Positions 1-11,214 of a DNA stretch of 64,000 bases are shown here, in pieces. The stretch is taken from positions 14,081,655-14,145,654 of the forward strand of contig CM060081.1 of assembly GCA_030533445.1 (NCBI GenBank). Reading direction: 5' to 3'. The notes below the pieces were generated by a model. The model saw only the letters and a program-made list of their open reading frames with translations. It searched no databases and had not been told where the DNA came from. Position numbers and translations under genes: made by a program. Every line of letters begins with the position of its first letter. The first letter of the stretch is position 1. Origin of the DNA: Cyprinodon diabolis (taxonomy: Eukaryota > Chordata > Actinopteri > Cyprinodontiformes > Cyprinodontidae).

Positions 1-1299
1 TTTGAGTTGAAAATGTGTTTCTCTTGCCTCAGGTGTTGAATAGAGATTTAAAATATTCGGCGGAAAAGGATACAAGGAGGGAACATTTCAGAAGGTTGTT
101 GAATAGAGACAGGATCCTCCAGGCGCTCTGTAATGTTCTGACCTCAGTGTAAATCCATCAATGACATTTTGTTAATGAACTGATCTATGATTTACACTGT
201 CAGTGGAGCTCACTTCCTGCCGCCGCCTCTTACAAAGTGCTGACAGAGCCTCCATGTGTTCAGGAGACCTTTGTGTCATTGTGAGTGAGCTGATTTGTGT
301 TAGTCCTCCTAAATCCCAAATCCAATCCGTTTGACAGCTGGGGGGGTCACTGCATACATTAGGAGTCAAAAAATATGTTTTTCTGAAAAAAATAGCGTCT
401 GCACAAAGCCAACAAATGAGCAACACTGGATGTGGTGTGTTTGCATATAGCTCTTGGGCTTCCATGCGTAACTACTTATGCATGGTGAAAACCCAGCAAA
501 CACTATGCTGCAGCCCAAAAAAATAAAAAAAAAGCATAAGAAAAGTGTGCAAATTTTACCAATTATTTCTAGTCAAAAATTATCATCCAGCCACTCATTG
601 TCTATAACTTGCATATCCTTCATCCTTGCATAACCTCAGAGAGATTATTGGCTATCAAAAATGGTCATTTAATCTTAGAATGTTGTTAGTTCATCACTGG
701 TTAATAAAGGAAAAAAAGCAAAAATCTGTGTTTAATCAGCTGGGATCTACCCAAGGCCTTTCAGAAGACACTGAATCGTACACACGAACAACTTACTGCC
801 AAGACTGGAGTCTTAACAACTTGAAAACCAGGCCATGCCTATTATTAATTACTTTGCTGTTGTTTTCATGTTCATGATACCTAAAACAGTGCAAATTTGT
901 AACAGATCATGCGTAACGTTATCATGGAAAAAGTGCTTGATTTAATGGGGTCAACAGGATTTTTCTCCCCCAGACTTACTCCACCCTATGCTGCAGACCA
1001 GAAACACAAACACCTAGATGCAAGCGAACATGCATACAAATACACCACTCCCACAGCACCACCTCCAATCACAGTGGAGGACAGGCGTGTGCCCAAAGCA
1101 GGTGCGTGTACTTACTCACAGCCCATGGAGCTGGTGGCATGCACTGACTTTTAGAGGGACAGGGGCAGCTCCTGAGGGTTACTGTAGTATGTTTTCACAC
1201 ATTGTTTTTGGCAAATTGTGTTTGGCAGAGTGTTTGCCAGTTTTGGGTACTCTATTCAAGCTGAGTTTTGCTGAGTCAAACTGAGTTTTTGTCAACCTG
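1..1299. other. AT-rich DNA, no gene recognised
   Basis: Only short open frames without family resemblance or coding character are present. A 98-aa minus-strand frame near 172-465 has no recognisable motif. I see no tandem array or inverted terminal repeat here. Confidence 0.6.
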
Positions 1300-1848
1300 A
1301 TTCTTAACGTTGTTTTTGTTTTTGCCCCTCGGCAGGAAGTCATCCTGCAAACTGGATTTTCGGACCTTCTCTCCCTGGAATGTTCTACTGAGCTTCAAAC
1401 TTATCTGGGGATACAAACCGGAGGTTAGAGCTTCACACTGAGCAAGGGATTCATCTGCACCACAGTCCGTTCAAGTACAGCAGGAAAACTGAGTGGCAGT
1501 CAGTCTTCTCCGTTCATCTACAAGCAACCGCATTCTATGTAACCCTGTCCGCCCTCCACCATATGAGACAAACACCGGAACACATTCCTCACCTACTGGA
1601 GTCTAAGAGTCAACCAATTCTCTGGAAATGTGAGTCTGCCTACCTTTCCTCCTCTTCAAGTTCGAAAATCAATTTTCCCACTGAACCTGAACTGTCTTCC
1701 CCTCACCTTTCAGTTCCGGTTGAGCAGTGTTCAGAACAACACTGGAATCTCCACAAAACCTCTCAATAAACCTGTTAAACTTTCCCCCTTTTCTCTCTGG
1801 ATTGGTTTATCTGCATGTGAATCTGAGCTCTTGACAAAATCATGACAC
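1300..1848 (+). repeat. Possible LTR remnant (gypsy-type 3' end)
   Basis: The stretch is less AT-rich than its surroundings. It contains an AATAAA signal (about 1767) followed by a pyrimidine-rich stretch, and it ends in ATCATGACA. This layout resembles the R-U5 end of fish Ty3/gypsy LTRs read on the plus strand. I could not find the matching left end or a target duplication, so the left boundary is approximate and the call is by resemblance only. Confidence 0.3.
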
Positions 1849-2418
1849 CAGTTTTCAAAGACCAATTTTTTTGCAATCTTTCATGATTTATTTCCCTTCA
1901 AGAATGATTTTTTTTCTTGTAATTTCTGGTTCTACTGTATGTCACGGTTTTCGTCTGCCATTTTAGCATTATTGCATTATAATTTGAAGAGCACAAAATA
2001 CACTTTTTAAGTGTTCTGTACCGGTTTGGGTTGAAGAAAAGGCTAGCAGCCTCACTCCTTTACAACAAAAATCACCAAGGGTGTCCCTGACACAAAATCT
2101 TTTACAGTAAGAAAAGGATCCTTTAGGATGTTCTGGTTTTGTTTATGTTGCATGAACATGACTAAAATTACTTTTTGTTTTAAATCACTTCTTAAGTGAC
2201 TAATTTATTATGGGTTAATATTTTCATTTTAAAAATATGTCCTTATTATATACTTGACCATGAGTCCCGAAATGCATTGTCAGAATGTGGAAGCAGCTGT
2301 AAATGGGGTTCAAGCTTCAGTGCATGAACCCATCAGTGAAGCTGAAATACATAAATTCAATCACTATCCCACTGCCAATTCAGGAGGGAAAACAATACGT
2401 AATACTTTTGTTTCAAAT
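1849..2418. other. AT-rich DNA, nothing recognised
   Basis: Between the LTR-like remnant and the TTAA-flanked transposon I see no terminal repeats, tandem repeats or convincing reading frame. Confidence 0.5.
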
Positions 2419-2422
2419 TTAA

Positions 2423-3549
2423 AGGCACACTATGCAACATTTTTCAGTTAATTAATGTGTTCCATAACGTTTTGGAGGATGAAATGAGTCATTTCAGGTT
2501 GAACAAAGGTATTCTCGGCCGCCCTGGTGGTCTGTGGGGGAAATACCGCACTTGCAATTGCAGGAGCACCGACCCGCACCCACAGGCTCAGAAGTCTCGC
2601 GAGAGTCGGTCTTGCTTTACGGCGAGAACTGCTACATCCCCCAGTTAAAAGCATGCTCATTGCTAGCACAGTGGCGATCTTTGTGCAGTGCTGCTTTCAC
2701 ACCGGACGCAGCGAAAGCAGCAAAATCGCGTCTGCTGCTTCATTTTTACTCCTTGTACCAGTTAGTTCTGACGCGTGGCTGAAGCAGCTTTGCTGCTCTG
2801 GCTGCGCGGTGCAAAAGTGTGTCTGACGCGCGTTGGGTGGAGCTTCACTATCCTTTCTCTGCCTTGCAGCTATATTTGCTGTGATCAGTGGGAATAAAGT
2901 AGTTTTAATATGTTTTTAAGTGAGAAAATACACCTGAAAACATAATCAGTGCAGTCAGTTCATTCAGATTAACATCCTGCCTTACAATATTTTTTCTGTC
3001 GGAGCTGCTCAGACCCCCACATACCAGCGGTGCGCCGACAGTAGGAATCCCTTCATCAGCAGCCTCTGGCCTTGTCGCCTCCTCGCGGTTCACCGCGGCA
3101 GCTGGTAGGTGTTTTTCATCTAAATAATCCAAACTGCAGCCAGCAGGATAATAACAGCGAACATATTCTGCCGGCAGATTTCTGCATTTTAAGTTAATTT
3201 AGGCGTCAATAAACTGTTTAAGAGGAGTGATCATAGCGCTGTGATCATCAGCGCTGTGTCTCTCTCCCTGCCAGCTCCCAGATCAGCTTCACTGATTGGT
3301 TGACGTGGCGCGTCAAGCAGCAAAAATTCAATTTTTCCATCTCGAGCAGCAGCGCGTTTGCGGCACGTCACGCGCGTCAGATGCTTAGTCATTCGTTGCT
3401 TTCGCCTGTCTGCTAAGCTCAAAACAACCGCGCCTGTCTTGACGGAGAAATCAGGAGAACAGCTGTGCATATTTACGACAGTGCACTTTTACTTTCGCCC
3501 TCTGGGGGGAGCCTCGCTGGAAAATCAACACCGGTTGCATAGTGTACCT
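2423..3549. mobile_element. Non-autonomous DNA transposon flanked by TTAA
   Basis: The 16-bp terminal inverted repeats (AGGCACACTATGCAAC at 2423-2438 and its complement at 3534-3549) differ at one position. They are bounded by TTAA at 2419-2422 and 3550-3553. A TTAA target is typical of the piggyBac and Kolobok superfamilies. The 1127-bp interior is GC- and CpG-rich, unlike the flanks, and has no transposase frame that I recognise. A 75-aa minus-strand frame at 2905-3132 has no known motif. The interior also holds two CpG-rich tracts (about 2690-2850 and 3290-3440) that look partly inverted, so a nested second element is possible. Superfamily assignment is inference. Confidence 0.7.
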
Positions 3550-3553
3550 TTAA

Positions 3554-4673
3554 GTAAAAAAACAAGATCTGAGGTCAGTTATTAATTGCATTATGAACAA
3601 GTGGTTAATGAACAAGGGTATAGTTTGCATGGAGCATTCAATGAAGTTGTGCAGAAGCTATAGAATTAAGCCTTCTGCTGTTGTTACTTCATTTATAAAA
3701 TATTGCATTGAATCGGTATGATTGCTTAACTGGGATGTCACATAAATAGCTGCAGCTATATGACAATTATATGGAAAACATAAACATGATTCCTGGAGCC
3801 ATTTTTTTCAACACTATCTCTGCTAGATTAAATATTATCACTGTTAGCCTCCATCTCAGGTCATTCGTCAGAGCCCCAATCTGACTTGGCCATATAAAAC
3901 TAGAATCCTCTTTGTCTGTTTTAAGCCATTTTATAGCTATTTATCTTGGAGAAAAATATGAATCCATGCCAGGATTATTCAAAGTTGCCTTGGAATGTGT
4001 TTTCAAAGCTGACAAAATACTTGAAACTTGCCTATCTTTTATCCTTGCTCTTATTCTTGTTTTTCAGGGTCAGTCCTTAAGGCAACTTGTGACATTACTG
4101 CTCTGACTGCAGTCTAAAGGACTTTTTCTATGAGCTTTAGAAAGGTTTTTTGTCCTGTAATGAAATTAAATACTTTTTATGCACTGCTTTTACTATACCT
4201 GTGAAGGTGGTGAATATGTAATGTACCTCTGACTGTTTGTTTGAAAAATATTTAAAACCTAGAAATCCCTTCATTTGTCCAAGCAAGAAAAATGCCTGTT
4301 TGCTCCATTGCTCACATAGCCGTGTGGTTTGAGGGGAAAAGGTAAGAGCTCTAAAACATCTGCGGCATATGATGAACATCCTGAAGTTTAATGCGGCTTA
4401 GAAAGTAGATCCTGCTTTTAATCCTACCGTGAAGCCTGGAACATGTTTCAGTAAAATGGGATTAACTAGGCAGGGGGAAAAAAATGAAACTGAATAGAAA
4501 TGGTAAATAGGTAATGAATAGTTAATGAATATTGCAGAAAGGTTCTGAATGGAGCCCCGGTAAATCTTAGAAAGTATATTATTGGCTGTTAGCAAATTAA
4601 ATGAGTATACAACACATTATCTGGCATAAATAAAATCACTGTGAGAAAAACAAAAATTTTCAATTTTAAGAGA
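3554..4673. other. AT-rich DNA, no gene recognised
   Basis: Single-copy-looking AT-rich sequence. Frames of 60-80 aa at 3912-4106, 4137-4379 and 4398-4595 show no motif and have the composition of random open frames. Confidence 0.55.
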
Positions 4674-4684
4674 TACACACACAT

Positions 4685-4730
<46 letters not shown>

Positions 4731-4747
4731 ACACACACACACACACA
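4674..4747. repeat. (CA)n microsatellite
   Basis: About 74 bp of almost uninterrupted CA dinucleotides, with single interruptions near 4685 and 4730. Confidence 0.97.
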
Positions 4748-4799
4748 GGGGACCTTCAATTGACTTCTATTTATTTCTAATCCATTTCTACAGCATAGC

Positions 4800-4990
4800 C
4801 GTGACCCTAACCCTAACCTATGCCTTATACTAACCCATTAATTTCTAACCCATTTCTACAGTCTAACCGTAACCTTAGCCCTAACCCTAACCTTTATGGG
4901 TTCATACCTAGCCCTAATCCTAACCTAAACTCAAGTCACACCTTAGTCTTAAACCTAATGCCTGACCCTAAAACAGCATTTGTACCCATT
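4800..4990. repeat. Degenerate telomere-like CCCTAA repeats
   Basis: Short runs of CCCTAA / CTAACC units (for example at 4803-4819 and 4877-4893) are interspersed with variants and with two copies of a TCTAAYCCATTTCTACAG block (about 4776 and 4846). The tract directly follows the CA microsatellite. A 89-aa open frame over this stretch (rich in Asn-Pro) is simply translated repeat. The arrangement looks like a dispersed fish repeat rather than a true telomere fusion. Confidence 0.75.
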
Positions 4991-5220
4991 GGGAATGTCT
5001 CTATGACCAATTGGTCCTCCCCCCAACACAGATACACACACACACAGATGAGATCGTTGGGGTATTGTTTCATGCACATACCTGCTTGAAAAGGCTAAAT
5101 ATTTTCGTCTTTCATGATTTCTCTCTTAATTTTTTTGTATATTGCGACATCTAAATGTCTTTTACTCGCTTTAGTTAATGCTACAATCTGCAGTTTATTA
5201 TATATGTCACAGAGGTGACA

Positions 5221-5310
5221 ATCAATTTGACTGTATGATCTGATGAAATGTAAAGTGCCTTGAGATGACATATGTTGTGAATTGGCACTGTATAAATAAA
5301 CTGAATTGAA
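5221..5310 (+). repeat. L2 LINE 3' tail, heavily 5'-truncated
   Basis: This 90-bp stretch is nearly the same as the last about 100 bp of the L2 copies ending at 17338 and 46946. It contains GTAAAGTGCCTTGAGATGAC, then TATAAATAAACTGAATTGAA. It keeps only the 3' terminus, as is usual for dead-on-arrival LINE copies made by target-primed reverse transcription. Confidence 0.85.
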
Positions 5311-5915
5311 GGTAAGCATAAAAGTTGCAGTGGTTCATTTAAATCTTAAGAGGAAGCTGCTATGAATAAATATAGGCTACAAAAGGGCCAGGTGCAAGGA
5401 GAAAGGTGGGGACAGAGAGCCGCAGGCTGTCTGAGAGCTGTGTGGAGACCTGGCTTAAGGCAATATTTTAAACTGCTCAATTTGATTTTTTTTAATCAAG
5501 AAAAGCAAAAACTTTCTTGAAGGGCACTTTATAAAAATAACATATCTTACAATATAAAATAACTTAAATGCTTGGGCTCTGTATAACTTCTTTGGTTGTG
5601 GTCCCAGAGATGCTGGATATGTCAAAAGCTTGATGAGATCAGACATACAAGTCAGCTTTTGTGGGAGAGCAGACCCTGAAGGGAAGATCCTCTGTCCTTA
5701 AACTGAAAACCAGGAACATGGCTAGCTGCATCGATTTAATGAACTCTAGACTAATTCACAATTAAAGAGATTTAACAGTGTTGCAAAATGGCTGTTGTTT
5801 ATAAAATTGGAGCCCATCCGGTTCCAAGATGGTTATATTTGCAAATTGAATGCAAAGTTTTATACTTTATATTTTTCTTTTTAGTGCAAGAAAATTCATA
5901 CTGACCAGATGGCAA
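5311..5915. other. AT-rich DNA, nothing recognised
   Basis: No repeat termini or coding signal are visible. A 63-aa minus-strand frame at 5455-5646 has no motif. Confidence 0.5.
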
Positions 5916-5997
5916 TCATCCATCCATCCGTCCGTCCGTCTGTCGTCCATCCATCCATCCATCCATCCATCCATCCATCCATCCATCCATCCATCCA
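5916..5997. repeat. (ATCC)n microsatellite
   Basis: Tetranucleotide array of ATCC with a GTCC-variant block near 5928-5946, followed by about 13 perfect ATCC units. Confidence 0.96.
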
Positions 5998-6980
5998 AGT
6001 TTTGAATTTATTGCTATTGTAGGAAGTGAGGACAAAGAAGGAGAACCAGAAATAAATGGAGAAAGAACATCAGGGGATGCTCAAGAATATAGTTTGAGGG
6101 AAAAGAAGAGAAAAGGTATCAAGTAGGATGACAGAGGATAGATGGAAGGGAAAAAGGGGAGGGGAAGAAGAAGCTAAATATTTCCAGACAGATCAAGAAG
6201 CTTTTAGTGTCTCTAAACTTCAGACAAACAGAATCTTCTCTTTTTAAACTTCACCTCCCTGGTTTTGCCTGTTCTTATTATTCATCAGTGAAATAAAAAA
6301 AAAGCTACAGTCCTTGATTGAAAAAAAAGAGTTAATAAATGCATGGATTTTGAGACATCCAGATTGTTTTACAAAGCATTTATGTAACAGATATTTGAAA
6401 ACACTATAACACAAAGAGAAAAAGGCTTTTGAGTTAGATAGACAAATTTTCCTCAGTGACTTTTCCTTCCAGTATTTGTTTTTGTTTCGCGGAGTAAGGA
6501 AGACCATGTCAAAGGTAACAGTACTGTAAACAATGTTTAAGGCTGAAAGATACATAGGTCTTTGGGGTTGATTGATAGAAGACCATCAGATTTTCTCATT
6601 TTAAATCTATAAAGTGGAATCTGGAGAAGAAATTTCGGTGGTGTTGGTGCATATGTCCCAAAGCTCCTGTATCATAACTTCTACTAAATCTTTTTATATC
6701 TCCCTTCTTTGCTTTTCTACTTCTTTTCTACCTTCGATTGCTTGAAAAATCATTGTTTTTCTACTCAAATATGGACAAACAGCATTTTAGCAATCATTAC
6801 TAAGTGGAGACCCAAGCATATTCAACACGCCTTCCTGTGACTTGGCATTTAATTCATTACACAGCCATCCGGTCAGTGCTGCTCACCCATAGGGCGCTGG
6901 GGTTTGGGATGGTATGAAATTTGATTATCCTTATTCAGAATTTCTAAGGGTTTGCCGGTAAAATAAAGAAAAAAGGAAAA
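5998..6980. other. AT-rich and purine-rich DNA, no gene recognised
   Basis: A purine-rich stretch (about 6025-6180) is followed by AT-rich sequence. A 103-aa minus-strand frame at 6244-6555 is Lys/Phe/Ser-rich, has no recognisable domain and looks non-coding. Confidence 0.55.
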
Positions 6981-7615
6981 CAGTGAATTTTTATCTGGTA
7001 AAAATTCAGCTGCAAAAAAATTCAACAGCAAATGTGTTGACCTTTTGATGAACTCAAGCCAAAGCAATCTACACTCAGTGCAGTCGAGCAGCTTCTAGCC
7101 AATGAAATTAGCTAATTTGGTCATTTGACACAACAGTTGGGTATAGCTTTGCTCCCAGCTGAATGATGCTGAATGAGGATTTTATCTTGTTAAATAGATA
7201 TGATTACAAAATGTCAGGTAACTACTAATAGACAGCCATTAGAATTTTTCACTTAATTCGACTGGGTTAACTATGCTGATCACAGGTAGTATGGCACCCC
7301 TGTCTGCGAAGGCTATTGGTTTGATCCGGAAGAAGGGGCCGGTGGTAAACATAGTTTTTTTTCTGACTAAATGAGCCAATTTCATTGGCTAGGAGATGCT
7401 CGGCTGCATCGCATGTAGATTGCTTTGGCTTGAGTTTACCAAATGGTCAGCAAATTTGTGGTCAAATTTTTTGCAGGCAAATTTTTACCAGTTGAATATT
7501 TTGTAGGTCAATTTTTCGCAGCCGCAATTTTTGCAGGCAAAATTTTTGCACCTGAATTATTTTGCAGGCAATTTTTTTTTGCAGCTGAATTTTTTACCAG
7601 ATAAAAATTCAGTGT
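6981..7615. mobile_element. Foldback-type MITE with long inverted arms
   Basis: The left arm begins near 6984 with GAATTTTTATCTGG. The right arm ends near 7612 with its complement. The arms match discontinuously for about 170 bp: the block TCAAGCCAAAGCAATCTACA (7055) pairs with TGTAGATTGCTTTGGCTTGA (7415), and AGCCAATGAAATTAGCT (7096) pairs with AGCCAATTTCATTGGCT (7374). The right arm also contains 20-25-bp sub-repeats of the type GCAGGCAAATTTTT. No coding frame lies in the loop. Terminal bases and target duplication are not clear. Confidence 0.75.
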
Positions 7616-8024
7616 AAGGACCTGTATACGTAAAAAAAAAAATCAGTTTTGCTCAACAACAAAGGCAGATTCCAATGAGACTGTTTTTCTTCCATATAAA
7701 TCAACCGTATTTACTTTGGCAACAATAATCCTACAGAGTTTTAAAACCTCAAGGGCTTGTTTCTAACGGCCATGCAATCTGAGGACCAGTATTGATTATT
7801 TCAATCTTCTTACTTATACAACACTAAGATAGAGATTTGAGTTTCTTGTTGGTTTTTATAAGGTGCATCTAATTTTTTACCCACAATAGTTTCAGGTTTA
7901 GTCAAGCTAAAACAATAGAATCTATGTGTATTCTATAATCTATACTGTTTTTAATTATGAAAAAGGTATAAAAAAAAGTAGAAACTTTGGTGTGCAATTT
8001 AATTTAGTCCCCATACACCCTTAT
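7616..8024. other. AT-rich DNA, nothing recognised
   Basis: Sequence between the foldback element and the hAT MITE, with no repeat termini or coding frame seen. Confidence 0.5.
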
Positions 8025-8032
8025 CCCTAAAT

Positions 8033-8758
8033 CAGGGGCCGGCAACCCAAAATGTTTGAAGAGCCATACTGGACCAAAAAACAAAAAAAGAGATCTGTCT
8101 GGAGCCGCAAAAATGTAGAAGGCTTATACAAGCCTCTTACAGGCTCCTAGTGTATATTAGCCAATTATCAAAATGACTAAGTGGGCTTGAATACATTATA
8201 AGCATTCCTGATTAAATGTTTATTTTCCTTGACCTCATCCTGGAGAAAATGACACACCACATGAATAATCTAATGCACAATATTTGTTTCTTTAGGTTTA
8301 ACTTCCACTACAGTATTAATGTATTTTATTTTCTTGCATTGATTGAATTACCGAAATACAATAAAGAAATCAGATATTTTATTTATTCTATTTTGAGGAT
8401 TTGAAAAAAATGGAAGGTGCACAAATGGGCTCATGTGGAAATAAAATGTCATTCTTTTCAAACCACAATAACAATAAAATCCTCTTTTCCTCTGGGAGCC
8501 AAGCACAATGCCCTAACCACTAGGCCGCCACACCCTGCAAATATTTTTTGTTAAAAAATTTTAAGTTTATTGTTTACATTTATTTATTATAAAAAAATTT
8601 ACAGCATTGGAAAACATAAAGAATGTTTTTTTCTCCTCCTACACCATATTAAAAGAAACAAGCAAACAAAAAAAATACTTCTTTTTCCATTTACTTTGCT
8701 TTGAAATAGCTCCAGTGAACAAGGGACGCTCAAAAGAGCCACGGGTTGCTGACCACCA
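8033..8758. mobile_element. hAT-type MITE with 8-bp target duplication
   Basis: The 726-bp element starts CAGGGGCCGGCAACCC and ends with an imperfect inverted copy (CAGCAACCCGTGGCTCTTTT on the minus strand). It is flanked on both sides by the same 8 bp, CCCTAAAT (8025-8032 and 8759-8766), the duplication length made by hAT transposases. The terminal motif resembles a widespread fish hAT MITE. No transposase is encoded, so it would have depended on an autonomous hAT in trans. A tRNA-SINE fragment is nested inside (8488-8541). Confidence 0.88.
8488..8541 (-). repeat. tRNA-SINE head fragment nested in hAT MITE
   Basis: Read on the minus strand this is the 5' tRNA-like head of the SINE family seen at 58826-59034. 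It includes the A-box region GGCCTAGTGGTTAGGGCATT. The body and tail are missing. It lies wholly within the hAT MITE, so the SINE inserted into, or travelled with, that element. Confidence 0.7.
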
Positions 8759-8766
8759 CCCTAAAT

Positions 8767-9507
8767 CCACACTTTTTACTAAAACAAAGTCCCATAATAC
8801 ATAAAGTGGAAGAAAAGATGAGAAACATGTGGTGAAAAATTCAAACCAACAAAAAGCTTAGTTAAAGCCTACTTTTTAACCAAATGTAGTTGCAGTAGCA
8901 GACTTTTCCTGTCACGGTCAAGAGACATTAAGACTGTATTTTCTTTTGTTTATTTGCATATGTGGAAAACATTTTTAACCTTTGATTGAAAAAGTAGTGT
9001 TGTTTGTGAAATTTCAGGAATGGGTGTTGGAAATGCTTTCAGAACTCACATTCTCATTTAATGGGATGAGTATGTAATTTAACTTTAGTGGAAAAACATA
9101 CAGTGATGTTTTTTGCGGGAACAGTGCCTTGCATGAGCCCCTTCTTCGGATTGTACCTTCAATTACTAAGATACAGGAAATGATGTGAGGTTCCACACAA
9201 AGCAGATGAAAATTTGAATTTTAAAAAACGCCAGATAAAAACAAGAAAAGCATGTATAATAATAGTCAGTAACACCATTAACACACACATATAGCAGTCA
9301 CATAGAAAGTTGAGACTAAAGATAAAGGTTAACCACAGCCGTGAGAGGATGGTTAGGCAAAGTCCATTTGAGAATATCAAAATTGACTGAGTCTGGAATC
9401 AGTACATTGCATTGCCATATGTGAAGACAAATCATACAAAGAAACTTGGAATGGTGCTCAATGGTCCAAAGAAACGTTTACATATGATGCTAAGGTACCG
9501 GAGTCTG
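8767..9507. other. AT-rich DNA, no gene recognised
   Basis: Minus-strand frames of 60-73 aa near 9014-9380 are hydrophobic by composition but have no motif. Nothing else is seen. Confidence 0.5.
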
Positions 9508-10216
9508 TGTCATGATGGGTTTAGGTTCTTAGCGCATATGCAGAACACAATGGAGGCTGGGTAAAAGTTAAACAAGGTTTATTGAATGTTTCACAATAAT
9601 CAGACAATGTACTGGGTCAGGGGCTGGTCCGGGCTGGTTCACAGAAGTCTGCTGAGAAGATAGTTTGATTAGATGGCAGGCTGATGAGAATGAGTCTTTG
9701 GTTATTCAGAATTATACCTTGACTGAATCCGGGCTTCTCTTTGAGAGAGAGGGAACTGTTGGGTCCAGAGACTGTTTGTTCAGCAGAGTTCAAGGGCAGC
9801 TGCAGCGTCTAGCTTCTGACTTTAATGGCAGACCTTGATCAGAGTTTCCAGCTCTTAACTAAGAGCAGCAGGGGAATCCACATAGTAATCTTCAGGTTTG
9901 GCTCTCCAGGGCAGATTGGCAGGTTAAGCTCATCCAGAGCTTCAGGCTAGAGACAGGTTTCCTGTGAGGCAAAAACAGAAGAGAGTTAGAATCTGATCTC
10001 TCTCCAGAGACGGCTAAGATTCTTTCAGTTTCAAGGCTCAGGTTGCTAACCAAACTAAGGTCAACACTGCGGCGTCGAAGCAAGGTCTGGCAGCTGGTTA
10101 TAAAGGGCAGGTCTCCTGATGAGTAGATACGTCTCAGGTGTGCTGGAAGACTCCAGCTCCAGGAGACCCACGGCGCACTCTGCTGGAGGAAGGTGGTACA
10201 GCTCCAGATCCCAACA
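9508..10216 (-). mobile_element. Solo LTR, chromovirus-type gypsy family
   Basis: A 709-bp LTR begins TGTCATGAT and ends GATCCCAACA as read on the plus strand. Identical 5-bp duplications GTCTG lie at 9503-9507 and 10217-10221. It is colinear and clearly similar to the LTRs at 40601-41392 and 47397-48102; the last is attached to pol, which fixes the sense strand as minus. No internal sequence remains, so the element was lost by LTR-LTR recombination. The motif GCGCACTCTGCTGG (10173-10186) is one base off a CTCF core consensus. Confidence 0.92.
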
Positions 10217-10221
10217 GTCTG

Positions 10222-10925
10222 GACGAAAAGTGAAGAGGTACATAATCCACATTGCAGAATTCACATTTAAGATTAGTTTTGTAACAATAGTTGGTGATTA
10301 TTTGATGTGCATTTTCATCTACTAGTGTTTGTTCACTGTGTTTTCAGAAGTCTACTGTCCAGCAGCCATCTTCACAGACAGGTTTGAACATGTCATGCTT
10401 CCTACAGCTGACTAGATTAAGGAGATGTGGTTTCATTTTCCCTTAAGACTTGGCAGGTGCCTACATTGCTGAAGGTACTAAAATCTGATTCTGTGATTGT
10501 GTTATTACTGTACTGATTGGTCAGTGGCCTGGCCTTGCCTGGACTCCATAGAGAGTCTATGAGTTATCATTACAAGGAGGACTGATTCATCAGGTGAAAA
10601 CATGGTGAGTCCCATGAAAAAAAGAAGTACTTTCAGCGGGACCACAGATTAATCCCGTCCATGTCATCTCAAATTAATGAAGCATTTCATGCAAACATAT
10701 ATCCAATTGAGCACTGAGTCCATGGAAAATAAGAAACCTGAGAAATCTGGGTAAAATATCAAATTTATATTGGCTCTGAATTTCAGGTTTTGGGTTCCAT
10801 TCCCAGCCTAGATTCAGTCTGCATTGACTTTTTATGTTCTCCCTGAAAATGTCTTGGTTCTCTTCAGGTACTTTGGCTTCATCCAGCTTAAAAACAGGAC
10901 TGTTAATTTAATTGGCATCAAATGA
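10222..10925. other. AT-rich DNA, nothing recognised
   Basis: No reading frame above background and no terminal repeats seen between the solo LTR and the next MITE. Confidence 0.5.
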
Positions 10926-11214
10926 CACTGCAAAACATGTATATCTAAATAAATATTTCTTACTTAAAATAAGTGCACTTAGTCTTGAATTGAGGAGGTA
11001 AGTAAAACACCTTGTCAATGCAACAGGACAATTTACATTTAAAATCAGAAAAACAATTGCATTGTCTTATTTCAAGTGCATATTAGCTAAAAATGTTTTA
11101 AGAGCAAAAATACTCATTCCATTGGCAAATCATCATATTCACTTATTCAATGTAAGGGTAAATAAGGCTAAATTTAAGATATTTTTTACTTAGTTCTAGA
11201 TCGTTTTTACAGTG
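10926..11214. mobile_element. CACTG-ended MITE (hAT-like)
   Basis: The 289-bp element starts CACTGCAAAACATG and ends TTTTTACAGTG. Inside are the blocks ACTTAAAATAAGTGCACTTAG and CTTATTTCAAGTGCA characteristic of a common fish MITE. The flanking 8-mers (TCAAATGA and TACCATTA) match at only about half their positions, so the target duplication is decayed or the boundary is slightly off. It is non-autonomous, with no transposase. Confidence 0.65.

Noticed and set aside
4820..5089. 89-aa frame with Asn-Pro repeats
   Set aside because: Direct translation of telomere-like CCCTAA repeats.
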